Shown piece by piece: positions 24,040-34,742 of a stretch of DNA of 64,000 nucleotides. Numbering within the stretch: the first letter of the stretch is position 1; each line of letters starts with the position of its first letter. The notes under the pieces are model-generated. The model saw only the letters and a list, made by a program, of their open reading frames with translations, did no database searches and was not told the origin of the DNA. A program made the position numbers and the translations under genes. This DNA comes from Trileptium ribeirensis (lineage: Eukaryota > Nematoda > Enoplea > Enoplida > Thoracostomopsidae): positions 1 through 64,000 of the forward strand of contig JASANE010005252.1 in NCBI GenBank assembly GCA_030248225.1. The letters are read 5' to 3'.

Positions 24040-24900
24040 GCAAAAAATCGAACAAGTAAGGCTCGTCAACTTAATGTTTCGACTTTTTTAATTTTATCCC
24101 CAAAATCTAGTTATGGTCTCAAAAACCCGTTAAATCCCTGATTTTTGGGCCCAAACAACATCTGTTATAGCGGTACTACTGCACCAGTTTTACAAACAGA
24201 GTCACCAAACCAAATCAAAATAGTGACCAAAGCGTGTACAAATGAATTGTTTGTTTTTTAAAACTCACCGAGTTATCGAGTTATACCCGAAATGTAGAAA
24301 AAATTTGCATTCAACATCCCTATGTAATACTTCTGGGCTCTCAATTCGCTGAAGATTTTGCCAGGAAGCATGAACCGGGGGGCTGCTTCCGAACCGAGGG
24401 CGCCCGATTTTGCTAGGGGGCATTTTGCCAAAAGAAATGCGATTAGAAACACTGCCAAAACGCTTTTGATGTCAGAGAAAAGCGATTTTAAAATATATTT
24501 TGACAAAATTTGCGAAATATTAAGCTCCAGAACGGAATTTTAATACAAATTTTATGTACTTTATACCGATTGGAAACAAAAAAATTTACCAAAAGGCAAT
24601 GAACGAGGAGAGCCCAAAATTTTTCTAGGGGGCATGAACTAGGCGGGCACCTGTTTTGAACCAGGGGGAACCGCAAAATGTCCAATTTGTATATCCCAGT
24701 AGTTTGTACATCATGTGTAAAACATAAAGATTTTTGGCCCAATTTTGTTGCAGAGCTACAGAGCTAGCCACTGGGCCCATAACGCCAACTTTTTTTTAAA
24801 TCTTCGGCATGAAAATACATAAACTTAACTAATAGGCATAGTAACAGCACTGTGTCGATCACGCAGTTTTCAGGGAAATCAAAAAACCAAAATCGAAAAT
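24040..24900. repeat. Dispersed repeat split by a MITE
   Basis: 24040-24332 and 24700-24900 together resemble the uninterrupted block at 59655-60150. Shared words include AAGTAAGGCTC, ACTTAATGTT, TTTTGGGCCCAAA or TTTTGGCCCAAA, TCAACRYCCCTA, TGTAAAA and CAGTTTTCAG. The second copy thus shows the site without the MITE. Confidence 0.6.
24333..24699. mobile_element. MITE, 5-bp target-duplication family, copy 2
   Basis: The ends are CTGGGCTCTCAATTCGCTG and TTTGTATATCCCAG, and the flanks TACTT and TAGTT match at 4 of 5 bases. The interior has TTTTGCCAGGAAGCATGAAC, CGGGGGG and CTAGGCGGGCACC. Its limits are supported by the related unfilled site near 59.95 kb. 367 bp. Confidence 0.8.
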
Positions 24901-25204
24901 CTTCAAATGCTGTGTACACGCACACCTGCAAAGATATCGAAAAAATAAAAAAATCCCTAACGGGCGACCCAAAGAGATCTATAGACACCAAAAAAGTCAT
25001 CAGGGTTAGTGTTTTTTTCCATAGAATCACGTTTGTTTACGAAAACGGAATCAAATGAGGTCGATTAGAATCGACTAAAAATAAAAATCATTTCAAAATG
25101 GGAAATGGGATAGATTTCACCTGCCATTTTTACCATATCGCTGTACACATCTTAACGTTGTTCCCACAGTCATTCATTGTTTCAACCCTACATTCTTTCA
25201 ATAT

Positions 25205-25325
25205 AGGTTTAATGGTTTTTCGAATGAGCTGAGAATGATCATCCGGTGTGTTTAGTTTGACTGTATGGAGAGCGTTTTATATGGGTTGAGAATGATCATC
25301 CGGTGTGTTTAATGAATTGATGGAA
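25205..25325. repeat. Short tandem duplication (about 71 bp)
   Basis: GAGAATGATCATCCGGTGTG followed by TTTA occurs at about 25232 and about 25289. The two units are otherwise diverged. Confidence 0.7.
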
Positions 25326-25668
25326 TGCCATTTTTTCTTGAAATCTTTGATACGGCAAATTAACTCCAATTTTGTGTAGTAACTGAAAATATGAGTTATA
25401 CATTTTTATAGACAATTTGTTATATTTTTTGCAGTAACTCCGTTACGTCTGGGTTTGTGACTTTCATAAATTACAAGCCAAAATTCTATTTTTTGTGGGA
25501 AAATGTCACCACCGAGAGCTAGAAAGAACTCAGTCCCAATTCAGAAAAAGCAATAACATAATACACGCCGAGACCTCTCTAAGAAAGACAATGGATAAAT
25601 GCCCCAATGTCCAAATATTGAAGAATTTCGGTTCAAGCTTATGCGAGGTATCCCATCATTGAACGTAC

Positions 25669-25854
25669 CATAATGATGTTTTGTAGCACGTCGGTAAAAG
25701 ACGAATAGTGGGTTAGCATTTTGAACAAGTCTTGTTTGTGCAAAACGGTGTATATGAGATGGTAGTTCTGACCGAGGTTATTCAAAAAGCAATTGTTGAT
25801 GATTTCAAGAAGGGTTCTAATACCTTCTTCGAGCACGCCAAAATCGCTGTTTAG
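25669..25854 (-). CDS. DYM: Dymeclin exon L
   Basis: 62 codons, phase 0 at both ends. LNSDFGVLEEGIRTLLEIIN, then NYHLIYTVLHKQDLF and FTDVLQNI align with dymeclin DLNVIEEVIRMMLEIIN, NPNLVYALLYKRDLF and FQDIMQNI. Acceptor TATTTGCAG|CTA, donor ATG|GTACGT. This is one of the best-conserved stretches of the gene. Confidence 0.96.
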
Positions 25855-26406
25855 CTGCAAATAGTAAAATTAGTCTATAATGATACAAAGTACATTGCGT
25901 ATTTGGAAAATTAAGATACTAAACTCTACCACGTAGGCTACGAATTTACAACACTTAAAGTTGACTGATGCACGGAACTATAAGAGGTCGATACACAAAA
26001 CCCAAACCAGACGCCGTATTAAAATTTTGCTGAATATTTTCTGTGTGGCAAACTTTACTATTAAAACGATGGAAAGAAATAGACAAAACTGAAAAAAAAC
26101 TAAAGTTACGACATAGCATTATCGAGTAGCTGTTGAAGGCTAATTTAAGTTATTATTAATTCAGTTTCGTCCGACAGTCATAACACACAAAACATCCAAA
26201 GCTCCCCATGCAAAATTCCGCGTATGCAGGGAAAGTAACTACAGTGGGTAAACTGTTTACACGCTAACTTGATCCAAAATAATCACTTCTAGTTAGTTCT
26301 TGACATTATAACAAAAAAGAGTAACCGAACACATAACATAAAGTTGCACTTATCACGAATCGCTGCTTGTGAACCGCCATAATAAAATGTTGCAAATTAT
26401 TGCTAC

Positions 26407-26605
26407 TTGCACGAGATGTTTAGCAGGAGAATCTGAAATGACAATCCATTTAGATACAAAACAAACCCAATAATTATTCGTGACAGTAGCAGAGGAGTTC
26501 CAACTATTGTTTTCATCGCAATTTTCATCGGTGATGCTATCGTTTCGCTCCGACTGCTTGCCGGTCATTGCACGGGTATAGCGCTTCGAAAGAAGATAAA
26601 GCAGC
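26407..26605 (-). CDS. DYM: Dymeclin exon K, longer than expected
   Basis: Begins with one base that completes a split codon, then LLYLLSKRYTRAM, matching dymeclin LFSLLSKKHNKVL. It ends ...SPAKHLVQ before the donor CAA|GTAGCA (phase 0). The segment between LSKRY and HLVQ is about 30 residues longer than in vertebrates and is rich in Asn, Ser, Asp and Glu. A 34-bp piece with GT...AG ends (GTTTGTTTTG to CATTTCAG, about 26431-26464) lies inside it, but removing it would shift the frame. Confidence 0.85.
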
Positions 26606-28386
26606 CTAAAACAAAACTAATTTGACATTTGGTACAAAATTACTACTGCAAATTATCCAATAGGCAACGCCGAAATTTCAATACCTGCATTAAAGCGTAA
26701 AGATATACCGAAACTTAGTTCTTAAATAAATTTTCATAAATTTTTAATCTTCGTCTCAAATGTTCGAGCTTAATAATTTAAAGAGCATGAAAGATAATTG
26801 CTAGACTGTGCGATAGGCGATACACATATCATCATGCAGAACTGCGAAATCCATGATGCATGTATCATCGCGCCAAGAATTTATGATATTAAACCCCGAA
26901 ATTGATTTATTTGCTTGGTTAAACAAGTTAATAATACTTTATTCCATGCTTACCCTAACTACAGCCACATCCAAAAATAAGTTCAAAACAATTGATCGAA
27001 ATTTCGATCATTTCGATCTTGTCGCAATTAAACAAAATGTCAAAATTATTAAATTTAAATTGATTACGATTTCTATTACACTTATTTTGTTGTTACTATA
27101 GCTAGTCGATGTTTATTTAAACATTCTGCGCACCACCCATGCAGTATAACATTTGGTTAAAAAGCAGGGAATCATGTATGGCTCAAGGTGGTTTACTGAA
27201 ATACAGTACATACCATTCCAAAAAGTCCCTATCGATGACAGATCTAATAAATAAATCACTTCGTCGTTGAAAATCACGTAATCATGCATAGCTCATGGGT
27301 GGGCATTACACATATTACTGTTCCACACACTTAAATCACTTCATCATTATCAACATCCTGGAAGACCTTTAACACTACAAATGCAAATAATAACATCACG
27401 CTGAAAATCACGAAATCATGAATGGTATGTATCATATCACGTGACCAGCAAAAAGTATACACTGGTCACACAAACACTCAAATAAATTACTGGACCGTTT
27501 CAACATCCTTGAAAACCTTTATAACCACCAATATAACAAATTATAACATTATGTTGAAAATTACGAAACCATGCATGGCTCAGGGGGTCCCAAGACACAC
27601 ACTACCGATCCAAAAAAGTAAATTCGCCATGGATACATGCAAATGAATTATTGCTCTATAGTTTTCAGCATCCTCGAAAACCTTCATAATACCAGATGCA
27701 ACAAAACTTTGTAATTAACAGATGCAACCAAATATGACATAGCATGCCCGGAGAATGCAGAACAATTCTAAAAAAGCACACCGGTTGCAGTTACATTCAA
27801 ATGAATCACTCCATTGTTCTCAGTGGCCCTGAAAACCTTTATAGTGACCATATAGTGCAAATTAACCATTATCTTAAAAAATATGATACATAAAATGTTA
27901 CAATGGGTCCTTTTGTGACCACATTTTGTGCCCCAGTGTCCTTATCCGCGAGTCTGACAAAATCGAGTTTGTCAGCGAAGTTGTAATCTTATCCAAACGA
28001 ACATAAAAGATATTCAACATTTTGAAATAAGAAGTTGACATTTTCCCTCGGTCACAACACTATAAAGGTACTCTCTCCTAAGGGGACCATCCATACCTCA
28101 TGGGCAGGTTGTATTGTTGGAACCTATATGGCTAACGGGCCAGACTATAAGCAATCATACGCAAACGACCACATGGAAATATCCTTATTCATTCTTGAGA
28201 TATTTAGGAAAAACTACCTGCATGGAAGGACGGAGGCGGTAAATTTTATCAGTGAGCAGTGAGCTTACAAATAAAGGATTGCTCGCTTCGCAATTACAAG
28301 ACGCGTACACAAAATATTTTAGGTTTAAACTGTTACGAACACTTTCCAGCTCAGAACAGCTTCAAAATCCTGTTAGTAAAACATAC
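26606..28386 (-). other. DYM intron J/K with degenerate tandem repeat
   Basis: Phase 2, 1.8 kb. The interval 27140-27890 is a degenerate tandem array, annotated separately; the rest holds nothing recognisable. Confidence 0.65.
27140..27890. repeat. Degenerate tandem repeat, 130-150 bp units
   Basis: GAAAATCACGWAATCATGMA-like boxes occur at about 27272, 27404 and 27555, alternating with CATCCTGGAAGACCTTTA or CCTCGAAAACCTTCATAA boxes (about 27355, 27512, 27673 and 27831). The GAAAACCT box is also present in the array at 16.9-17.3 kb, so the two are probably related. Confidence 0.6.
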
Positions 28387-28481
28387 CCAACCAGCTTCTG
28401 GCAGACCGGATATTGTAAATTTTTAAAATGAGTCGACATATTTGCGAGCGCGGCAAGGCAATTTGTGTGCAGATAACTGTC
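28387..28481 (-). CDS. DYM: Dymeclin exon J
   Basis: DSYLHTNCLAALANMSTHFK, then NLQYPVCQKLVG. It matches the highly conserved dymeclin block DKYLHTNCLAALANMSAQF. Acceptor TATATTTTAG|GAC (phase 0), donor GG|GTATGT (phase 2). 95 bp; no longer open frame marks it, so it was found by translation alone. Confidence 0.97.
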
Positions 28482-28540
28482 CTAAAATATACAATGAAGA
28501 ACGCCAAGTACAGTACTATAAAACACAGGAGTTCAATTTT

Positions 28541-29016
28541 ATGGATTTTCCATTCGCTGAACATTTTGCCAGGGCGCATGAATCGGGGCCCCCTAATAAG
28601 GACCTCGCGTGCGCCGAATTTTGCCAGGTGTGGTGTACTGGGCGGTCTCTGCCTTGAACTAGGGGGTCAAAATTTAAAAATTTTTGAAAATTTGATATTC
28701 TTCAACGAAATATACAAAAATTGCTAACAAATAGGTTCAAAACGCTGCAAAAACGTTTATATTGAGGTTAAAAGCAAATTGTCAACGAATTTTTAACTGA
28801 AATTGGTCAAATATTTAACTTCAGGAAGGGATTTTATGTAAAAAATTTGTCAATTTTTATATCATCTGGTGGGAATGTTAGTACAGGGAAGAAGCAAAAA
28901 ATTTAGCCAGCGGGCTTTTTGCCGAGGGAGCCAAATTTTTTTGCCACCGGGACAAGTGCGTTTTCTGCTAGGGGGCACCGAAAAATTCCAGGGCTCTCCC
29001 CACGTTGGGAAAGTCA
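28541..29016. mobile_element. MITE, 5-bp target-duplication family, copy 3
   Basis: The ends ATGGATTTTCCATTCGCTGA and CCACGTTGGGAAAGTCAG have flanks ATTTT and CTTTT (4 of 5). The interior has TTTTGCCAGGGCGCATGAA and CTAGGGGGCACC. 476 bp. On the transcribed strand of DYM it ends only about 60 bp before the acceptor of exon J. Confidence 0.75.
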
Positions 29017-29019
29017 GCT

Positions 29020-31560
29020 TTTCGAATACAGCTTCGCCTAGTTGTTACCAGAAAAATAATATAAACCGTCATCAAGGTCAGACTGAAAGGTGCTCTCACG
29101 AAACTGTGAAGAAACACCTGCGAACAAATTTAGGCGGGAATGCGCTAAGCCGATGAGGGCTTTGAGAGACCTGCGTGGCTTGGCGTGGGCCCCGCTAGGT
29201 GATCTCGTAGGCCAAGTGTTCAAACTGCAAAATAGCAAGAACGGCATTTTGTGCAAAACTATACATTAAAAATCTGCGTCTCAATATAATACCTACTATA
29301 AACAAAGTTAGTCGTTTTCATCACTGTTCGACACATCTTACCTGACGTTCTTCTGCACTTAGTGTTTATTTTAGATTATGTTATTCAGCTGTGGGCTGCT
29401 GGAAGCCACGGTCTGATAGATGTTGACACTGGAAAAACGACCGGGGTTTTGCTAACCACCTAAAATTTGTCATCCCACTTCGGAGAGATCAGGCTAAAAG
29501 CATGTTAGTGTTAATAATTTTTCTTTATGTTTAATGGATGAACTAGCGTATTAAAGTGTGATCTATTTACATTCCATTTGAAGCTACAATTTATTCACAC
29601 AGCGACAAGCTAAGTGAGTACGGCAGACTGCGCTCAATCGCTTTTTCAACGTTCAAAATTGATCGTAGCAAGCACCGTTAATGTCTCAGAAATACAATAC
29701 CCCTGCAATATATTAAAAGCAACACTACGACCATTTTCAGCATGTACCAAACTCACAGAATCCTCTATTTCTTTCTAAAAGACGAATATATTTACAGTCG
29801 TCTCGCAGCGTTAGTATTATATCCAATATAGCGCTAAAACTATGGAAACAGTATTAACGGGCTAAAAACCCGTATAATCTCATCGTTAAAAGCCAACAAG
29901 CAGGAAACTTCGTTTTGCATTTGAAAATTTAACTTTTTTTCAGTCCCCTAGCTTGACAGCGGTTGCTCTGTCAAAAAATACGTATCACCAAAGTTGTAGC
30001 TCTCAACGATTCTCATAGTGAGTGGACCCATTTTTCGATGCGATGCTTCTGCCTTTAGGTTGGGTGACTCGAATTGGTCGAAATCAAAAATATTAAAAAT
30101 TGGTGTCGGTTTTATAAAAATTTAGGTAGAAAGTCATTAGAGCAGTGCAACATAGAGCTAAAGAGGAACAATTACAACAACATTACGCAACCAATAAAAA
30201 ACTGTGAACACGTATCACTATCGCGAAAAGTTATACGACCAACAGACAAACAAAAAATTATTTTTGTATAAAGTTATTGTGCGCTACAGAAAGTCATATG
30301 TCATTTCACGAGACTCTTGGCGTTTGCCCTATTTGATGGCATTATTGCTTTTATTGTATTCCACAACCCCGAAAACCTACATACCCATTCTGCCGTTGCT
30401 GTTCACAGATAAATTAAAAACACGCAAAAAAGAATTAACATGTGTCAAACTTTAAACATTTTTAGTTCACTCTACAGTTTCACAAAGATAATACCACCAA
30501 AAAACACTGAATCCAGTAGGTTTAACGAGTTAAACAACCCAATAAGAACACCGTTTACCCCAACAAGGAAAAAACTCGTTTAGTCAAAATTTCACTTTCT
30601 GGGCGCACTTTTTAAACTTTACTTATGCCTCGAAAAAAGTCTGCTACAACAAAAAATTTTGCAATCTAAAAAATTAGTAACCCGATGAGAGCATGGTGGT
30701 TACAATTTTTTGATACTATTCTAACAGAAGAATACTCAAATATGGTTTGTCGACTCTTTGCAAGAAACATCCATTTTAAATATCGGCGCGTTTGTGCCGT
30801 AAAACAAGTGTGTTCAAGGTTATGAATGATGCTGAATATGATTAATAGCTTTGTTATATAGAGAACATGATTATATTATACGTTTCCACGATAGACGAAC
30901 CCGATGTCTAGAATGTACAGCTGTCGCACGGAATTACGTCCAAACGTGACCTAATGTTATCCGGACGCAAATGAAATCTATTTCATGTGGCCGCGGACGT
31001 GCGAAATTTTGTCTGGATGCGTCGCGACTGGCAATTGCGGCTGTCTGTTACGCACCTAATTTTGCCTGTAATACCCCTTAATCTTAATAATATTTGGGTA
31101 TGCTTTAGATGCGGACAAAAACGGCTGTATATGTTTTTCAGTACTATAAATACGATGACTTGGTTATCTTGAGACTTTCAGTGGCATTACAGGAGTTTAG
31201 GGTACATTTCCAGAATACTAGCTCTCCGCAGGGAAGGGGACACAATTATTATTTTCAAGCTTCCTAAAGTATTTCGGTGGCGCCCCCAGATCATGAGTCC
31301 CCGGTAAATCATGGCTTTGCCCAGTACCTGAGGTATTTTGAAGTGACACCAAAATTGACCGCGCTGACAAAAACAGTTGGATATGGGGCGCCAGCTTAAA
31401 ACCTCTCAGGTAAAATTTTGGTCCTGTAGAGAGGCAGGCAATATAATTTGTTATCAGTTGTTGTTTAGTTATGCCTTGCTTTCAGGGCATTTAAATATAC
31501 TTGCACGCAAATGCGTTTAAACACATATGTGTGAGTGTGCGTATGTTTCTTACGCAGCTA
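29020..31560. other. DYM intron I/J, mostly nothing recognised
   Basis: AT-rich intronic DNA. A block at about 30880-31090 (GGAATTACGTCC, ATCCGGACGCAAATG and TTTTGTCTGGATGCGTCGCG) resembles the interior of the MITE at 39037-39186 and may be a fragment of it. Otherwise nothing is recognised. Confidence 0.45.
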
Positions 31561-31589
31561 ATTTTAACCGTGACTATATCGTAGCAGCA

Positions 31590-31985
31590 TTATAAAGCTT
31601 CATGGAATCCAGAGGTTTAGGTGGTATATTGTACCACACACAAAGCCTGTTACAAACGTCTGTCACATGATGTCAAAAGCTCGGTGTGTTTCAGCCTCGT
31701 TTACGGGATATATTACATAATTTTATATAGTGCTGAAAAATATATTTTTACGTTTTCTCGTGATGTGCGTTTTGATACAGTTATTAGTTTTATACAATAG
31801 ACATTACAGACACACACACATATATGTATTAAGCTTCAGGGACTCCAGAGGTTTTAAGGTTGTATATACATCACGCACAAAGCATGTTTACTCATAATGA
31901 CACCGTACTCGCTCCGTTTCACAATCGTTTTCGGGATACTAATTTTAAACGTACTGAAAAGTAAGTTTTAGCGTTTTTCGTTGTG
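31590..31985. repeat. Tandem dimer, 236-bp unit
   Basis: AAGCTTCATGGAATCCAGAG at about 31596 and AAGCTTCAGGGACTCCAGAG at about 31832 each start a unit. Both continue with ACACAAAGC or GCACAAAGC, then GTTTCA, CGGGATA and TTACGTTTT-like words. Non-coding. Confidence 0.65.
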
Positions 31986-32189
31986 CCTAAGTTGTCAAAA
32001 AAAGGTAACTTCATGCAACAAACATTCCAAAGCCCATTAGGTATATATAAAAATTTGCTGGTGCGAAAGGAGCATAGCGGCTAACAATTACAAACACTGG
32101 AATATGCCGCACAAACTATTATACATACTATTAAAGGTTGTAAGTACCCAATTGGTAAAAAACGATGATAAAGTTACTCTTAAACATAC

Positions 32190-32303
32190 CCGTACGCGAA
32201 TCATGTTGACTTGTATCGATTTCACAAGAACCAACACAATCAGACCACCTAGAGTTATGTCGCTTAATGGTTTGTCGTATAGCCAATCGACGCCCGACAG
32301 AGT
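32190..32303 (-). CDS. DYM: Dymeclin exon I
   Basis: 38 codons, phase 0 at both ends: WLYDKPLSDITLGGLIVLVL and VKSIQVNMIRVR. These match dymeclin WYSERVLTEISLGSLLILVV and IRTIQYNMTRTR. Acceptor TTGTTTCAG, donor CGG|GTATGT. Confidence 0.96.
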
Positions 32304-32819
32304 CTGAAACAAAATAATAACCCGTAATACAACTCTACAGCAAGTTCTTATTTTAGGCTAAAAGATTCTTTAAGCAAGACTGTTCGGTAAATATCTGAAT
32401 ACATGTGCTAACTAGGCAAACTTTATTTTGTCCTATTAAAAATCGCCTAGATCTCCTTAAGATATATTTATTGAAACATTTCTTTAAGATTTATTAAAGT
32501 AAGCCAGCGGTAACAGAGTTTATACTTAAGTAAACTTAAGGTGATCCATCATCCATCAACTTTGTAATAGCCGATGTCAAATCGCAAACCCTTGTTAAGA
32601 AAAATATGCTTAAATTCAATTCGTTTTTTTCGCTAACCAGAAATTGGCAAAATCAAATCCAGCTGCCAGAAATGACATCTTGTGCTCGAACATAATTACG
32701 GCGATTTTCAGTTTGGAGATATTCAATTCCCTAATACCCCTATCAATTTCAACACGGTTTATGCGGTGTTCGCGAACAGAGTTAATGCAATAATGACGTC
32801 ACAATTAAACCGATTGTAA

Positions 32820-33065
32820 TACAGTCGCGGCCAGAAATAAGTGCAATCGAAAACGATCGAAAATTCGTTTAATCGCAATCGATCGAAATTTCGTTTAATC
32901 GAAAAAAACCTAAATTTTAAAATTTATCTAATTATTGTGCGAAAATCGAAGACCATCGAAATCGAACGAAATTTCGTTTAATCGAAATCGATCGAAAATT
33001 CATTTAATCGAAATCGATCGAAATTTCGATCGATTATTTTGCACTTATTTCATGACGTGACTGTA
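32820..33065. mobile_element. TCGA-rich palindromic MITE, copy 3
   Basis: TACAGTCGCGGCCAGAAATA at the left end is inverted at the right (ATTTCATGACGTGACTGTA). The element is bounded by TA. The interior is repeated AATCGATCGAAATTTCGTTT blocks, more of them on the right arm. 246 bp. Confidence 0.85.
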
Positions 33066-34394
33066 GTTAAGCTCTTGGTGTTTGCGAACAAAACTTGCTA
33101 GATTCAAATTCGACAAATTTGCCTTGTCAAAAATTTGTATAATAATTTTACTCAAATTTGTGCGAAATCAAAATAGGTAGAATACAATCGCAGGGCAGTG
33201 TGTTGGCGATCAGTTTTTCACCAAATTTCAATTGACCAAAAAGCGTTCCGTAATAATTTTTATGCGAAATTACATAACAGGATGGTTGGTGGGTTAAAGT
33301 TAAGTTTACTTGTGCATTATCGTGCATCCAATACTTAATTTCGATATAACAATATTGTTACCACTATAAATGGATCATGTTCAACAAAACCTACTAAACC
33401 GAATCCAATGCTAGATTATTCATCACCGAGTCCATTGACTTCAAAATACAGAGCGTCTCGGTAATCCCATGAGCTACATATACTGTATTGTTGTGGATAA
33501 TCTTGTCAATATTATTAATAGATTTTCGAGCTCATACGGTAATTTGCGCCACCAACACCGGCAGGTATTTCGAGGCAACATCAAAAATAATCGTCCCAAG
33601 AAATAAGACTGTGACAAAACTTAATAACTATTTATGATAAAATCCAGCGTATAATGAAGCTAGGCTGTATAGACACGCCGTTTTAATAAGACAACGACAT
33701 GCATGTTGTATAGGCATGGAAAACACAATAAAAATTATAAATATAAAAGCACACAAGTATTTCCAGGTAGCAGCTGATGACACCCAGCTCAAATTCACCA
33801 TGTTGCTGTTTTGGTGCTCTGCAGAAACCTGTATATCATTTTACACTTGATGTACTTTAAATTTAGCCGTTTCACTACCGCTTGATTGTCACTGCAAACC
33901 AAAATGTAACGTCGTTATTGTCATTCGCGTGATGTTTAACTTATTCTGCAAATTTGATAACCGCCAAAACTTCTGTTATTTATTCCCTCACACTACACAA
34001 CAACAGGTGTAACATTATTAGATTTTTCTTAGCATTCATTTCGGCATTTTGTCTTTTGCATAGGGGTCATATCTATAGATATTATTTTTAGTAATTTATT
34101 GTTACTGTCCAACCTTATGATATCAAATTAATTATCATTACACCACTGCCGCGCTAATGTAGATGCACCTGAAGAAGTTCGTCAGTAATGGCAGCTATAA
34201 GTGTCCATTGCATTTTGCTATGATGACCCAAACTTGGTTTTAGTAATTCAAATTCCAATACTGCTTTTGGTGTAATCAGAACATCTTATGGAGGTTAACT
34301 TATTATCGCCTCTAAAATTTATAAAAAATATGAAATTATAAACCACAATAACAACTGAAGTAAAACTGCTGCGTGTTATCATCTCTCTAGCGCT

Positions 34395-34595
34395 GAGAAA
34401 TAGTCGGCTGGCCCCGGTTCGGGGCGAGGTTGCGCCCGGTTCGGAAATGCCCCATAAATTTTCGATGCCCCCGGTTCAATCGCCCCCACAAACATTTTTC
34501 GAGAAATTTAAGGCGACATTGAAACTGTTGAACTGGGATCAGGCCCCTTTTCGTATGCCCCTCCCACTATCGGGCCCGCTCCCAGTTCGATGGGA
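34395..34595. repeat. GC-rich dispersed-repeat fragment
   Basis: CGGCTGGCCCCGGTTCGG, then GCCCGGTTCGGAAATGCCCC and CCCCCGGTTCAAT resemble the terminal blocks of the 5-bp-duplication MITE family. Clear ends were not found, and the right side runs into another MITE. The overlapping 109-codon open frame has no recognisable domain. Confidence 0.4.
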
Positions 34596-34598
34596 TAT

Positions 34599-34742
34599 AT
34601 TGTTCTGGCGAGTGCTGTACAGTCACAGACAAAAGTATCTGAAAATGCGGACAAGCGAATTGTATTTAAATCCTGCCGCAATTACGTCTGACTTTTGTTC
34701 ACTTCCTTCTGTCCCTGATTGTACAGCATTCGCCAGAACAAT
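34599..34742. mobile_element. Palindromic MITE with 27-bp inverted ends
   Basis: The left arm (34599-34625, starting ATTGTTCTGGCGAGTGCTG) and right arm (34716-34742) are inverted repeats with two mismatches in 27 positions. Inside, ACAGACAAAAG and CTTTTGTTCACTTCC extend a weaker pairing. The TACAGTCACAGA word is shared with the MITE at 39037-39186. Confidence 0.7.

Larger units (their letters stand above)
19749..25668 (-). other. DYM intron L/M, repeat-filled
   Basis: Phase 0, 5.9 kb. Contains a TCGA-rich MITE (20474-20696), a 120-bp tandem duplication (23160-23370), a dispersed repeat at 24.0-24.9 kb split by a MITE, and a 71-bp duplication at 25.2-25.3 kb. The stretches 20.7-23.1 kb and 25.3-25.66 kb hold nothing recognisable. 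Confidence 0.7.
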
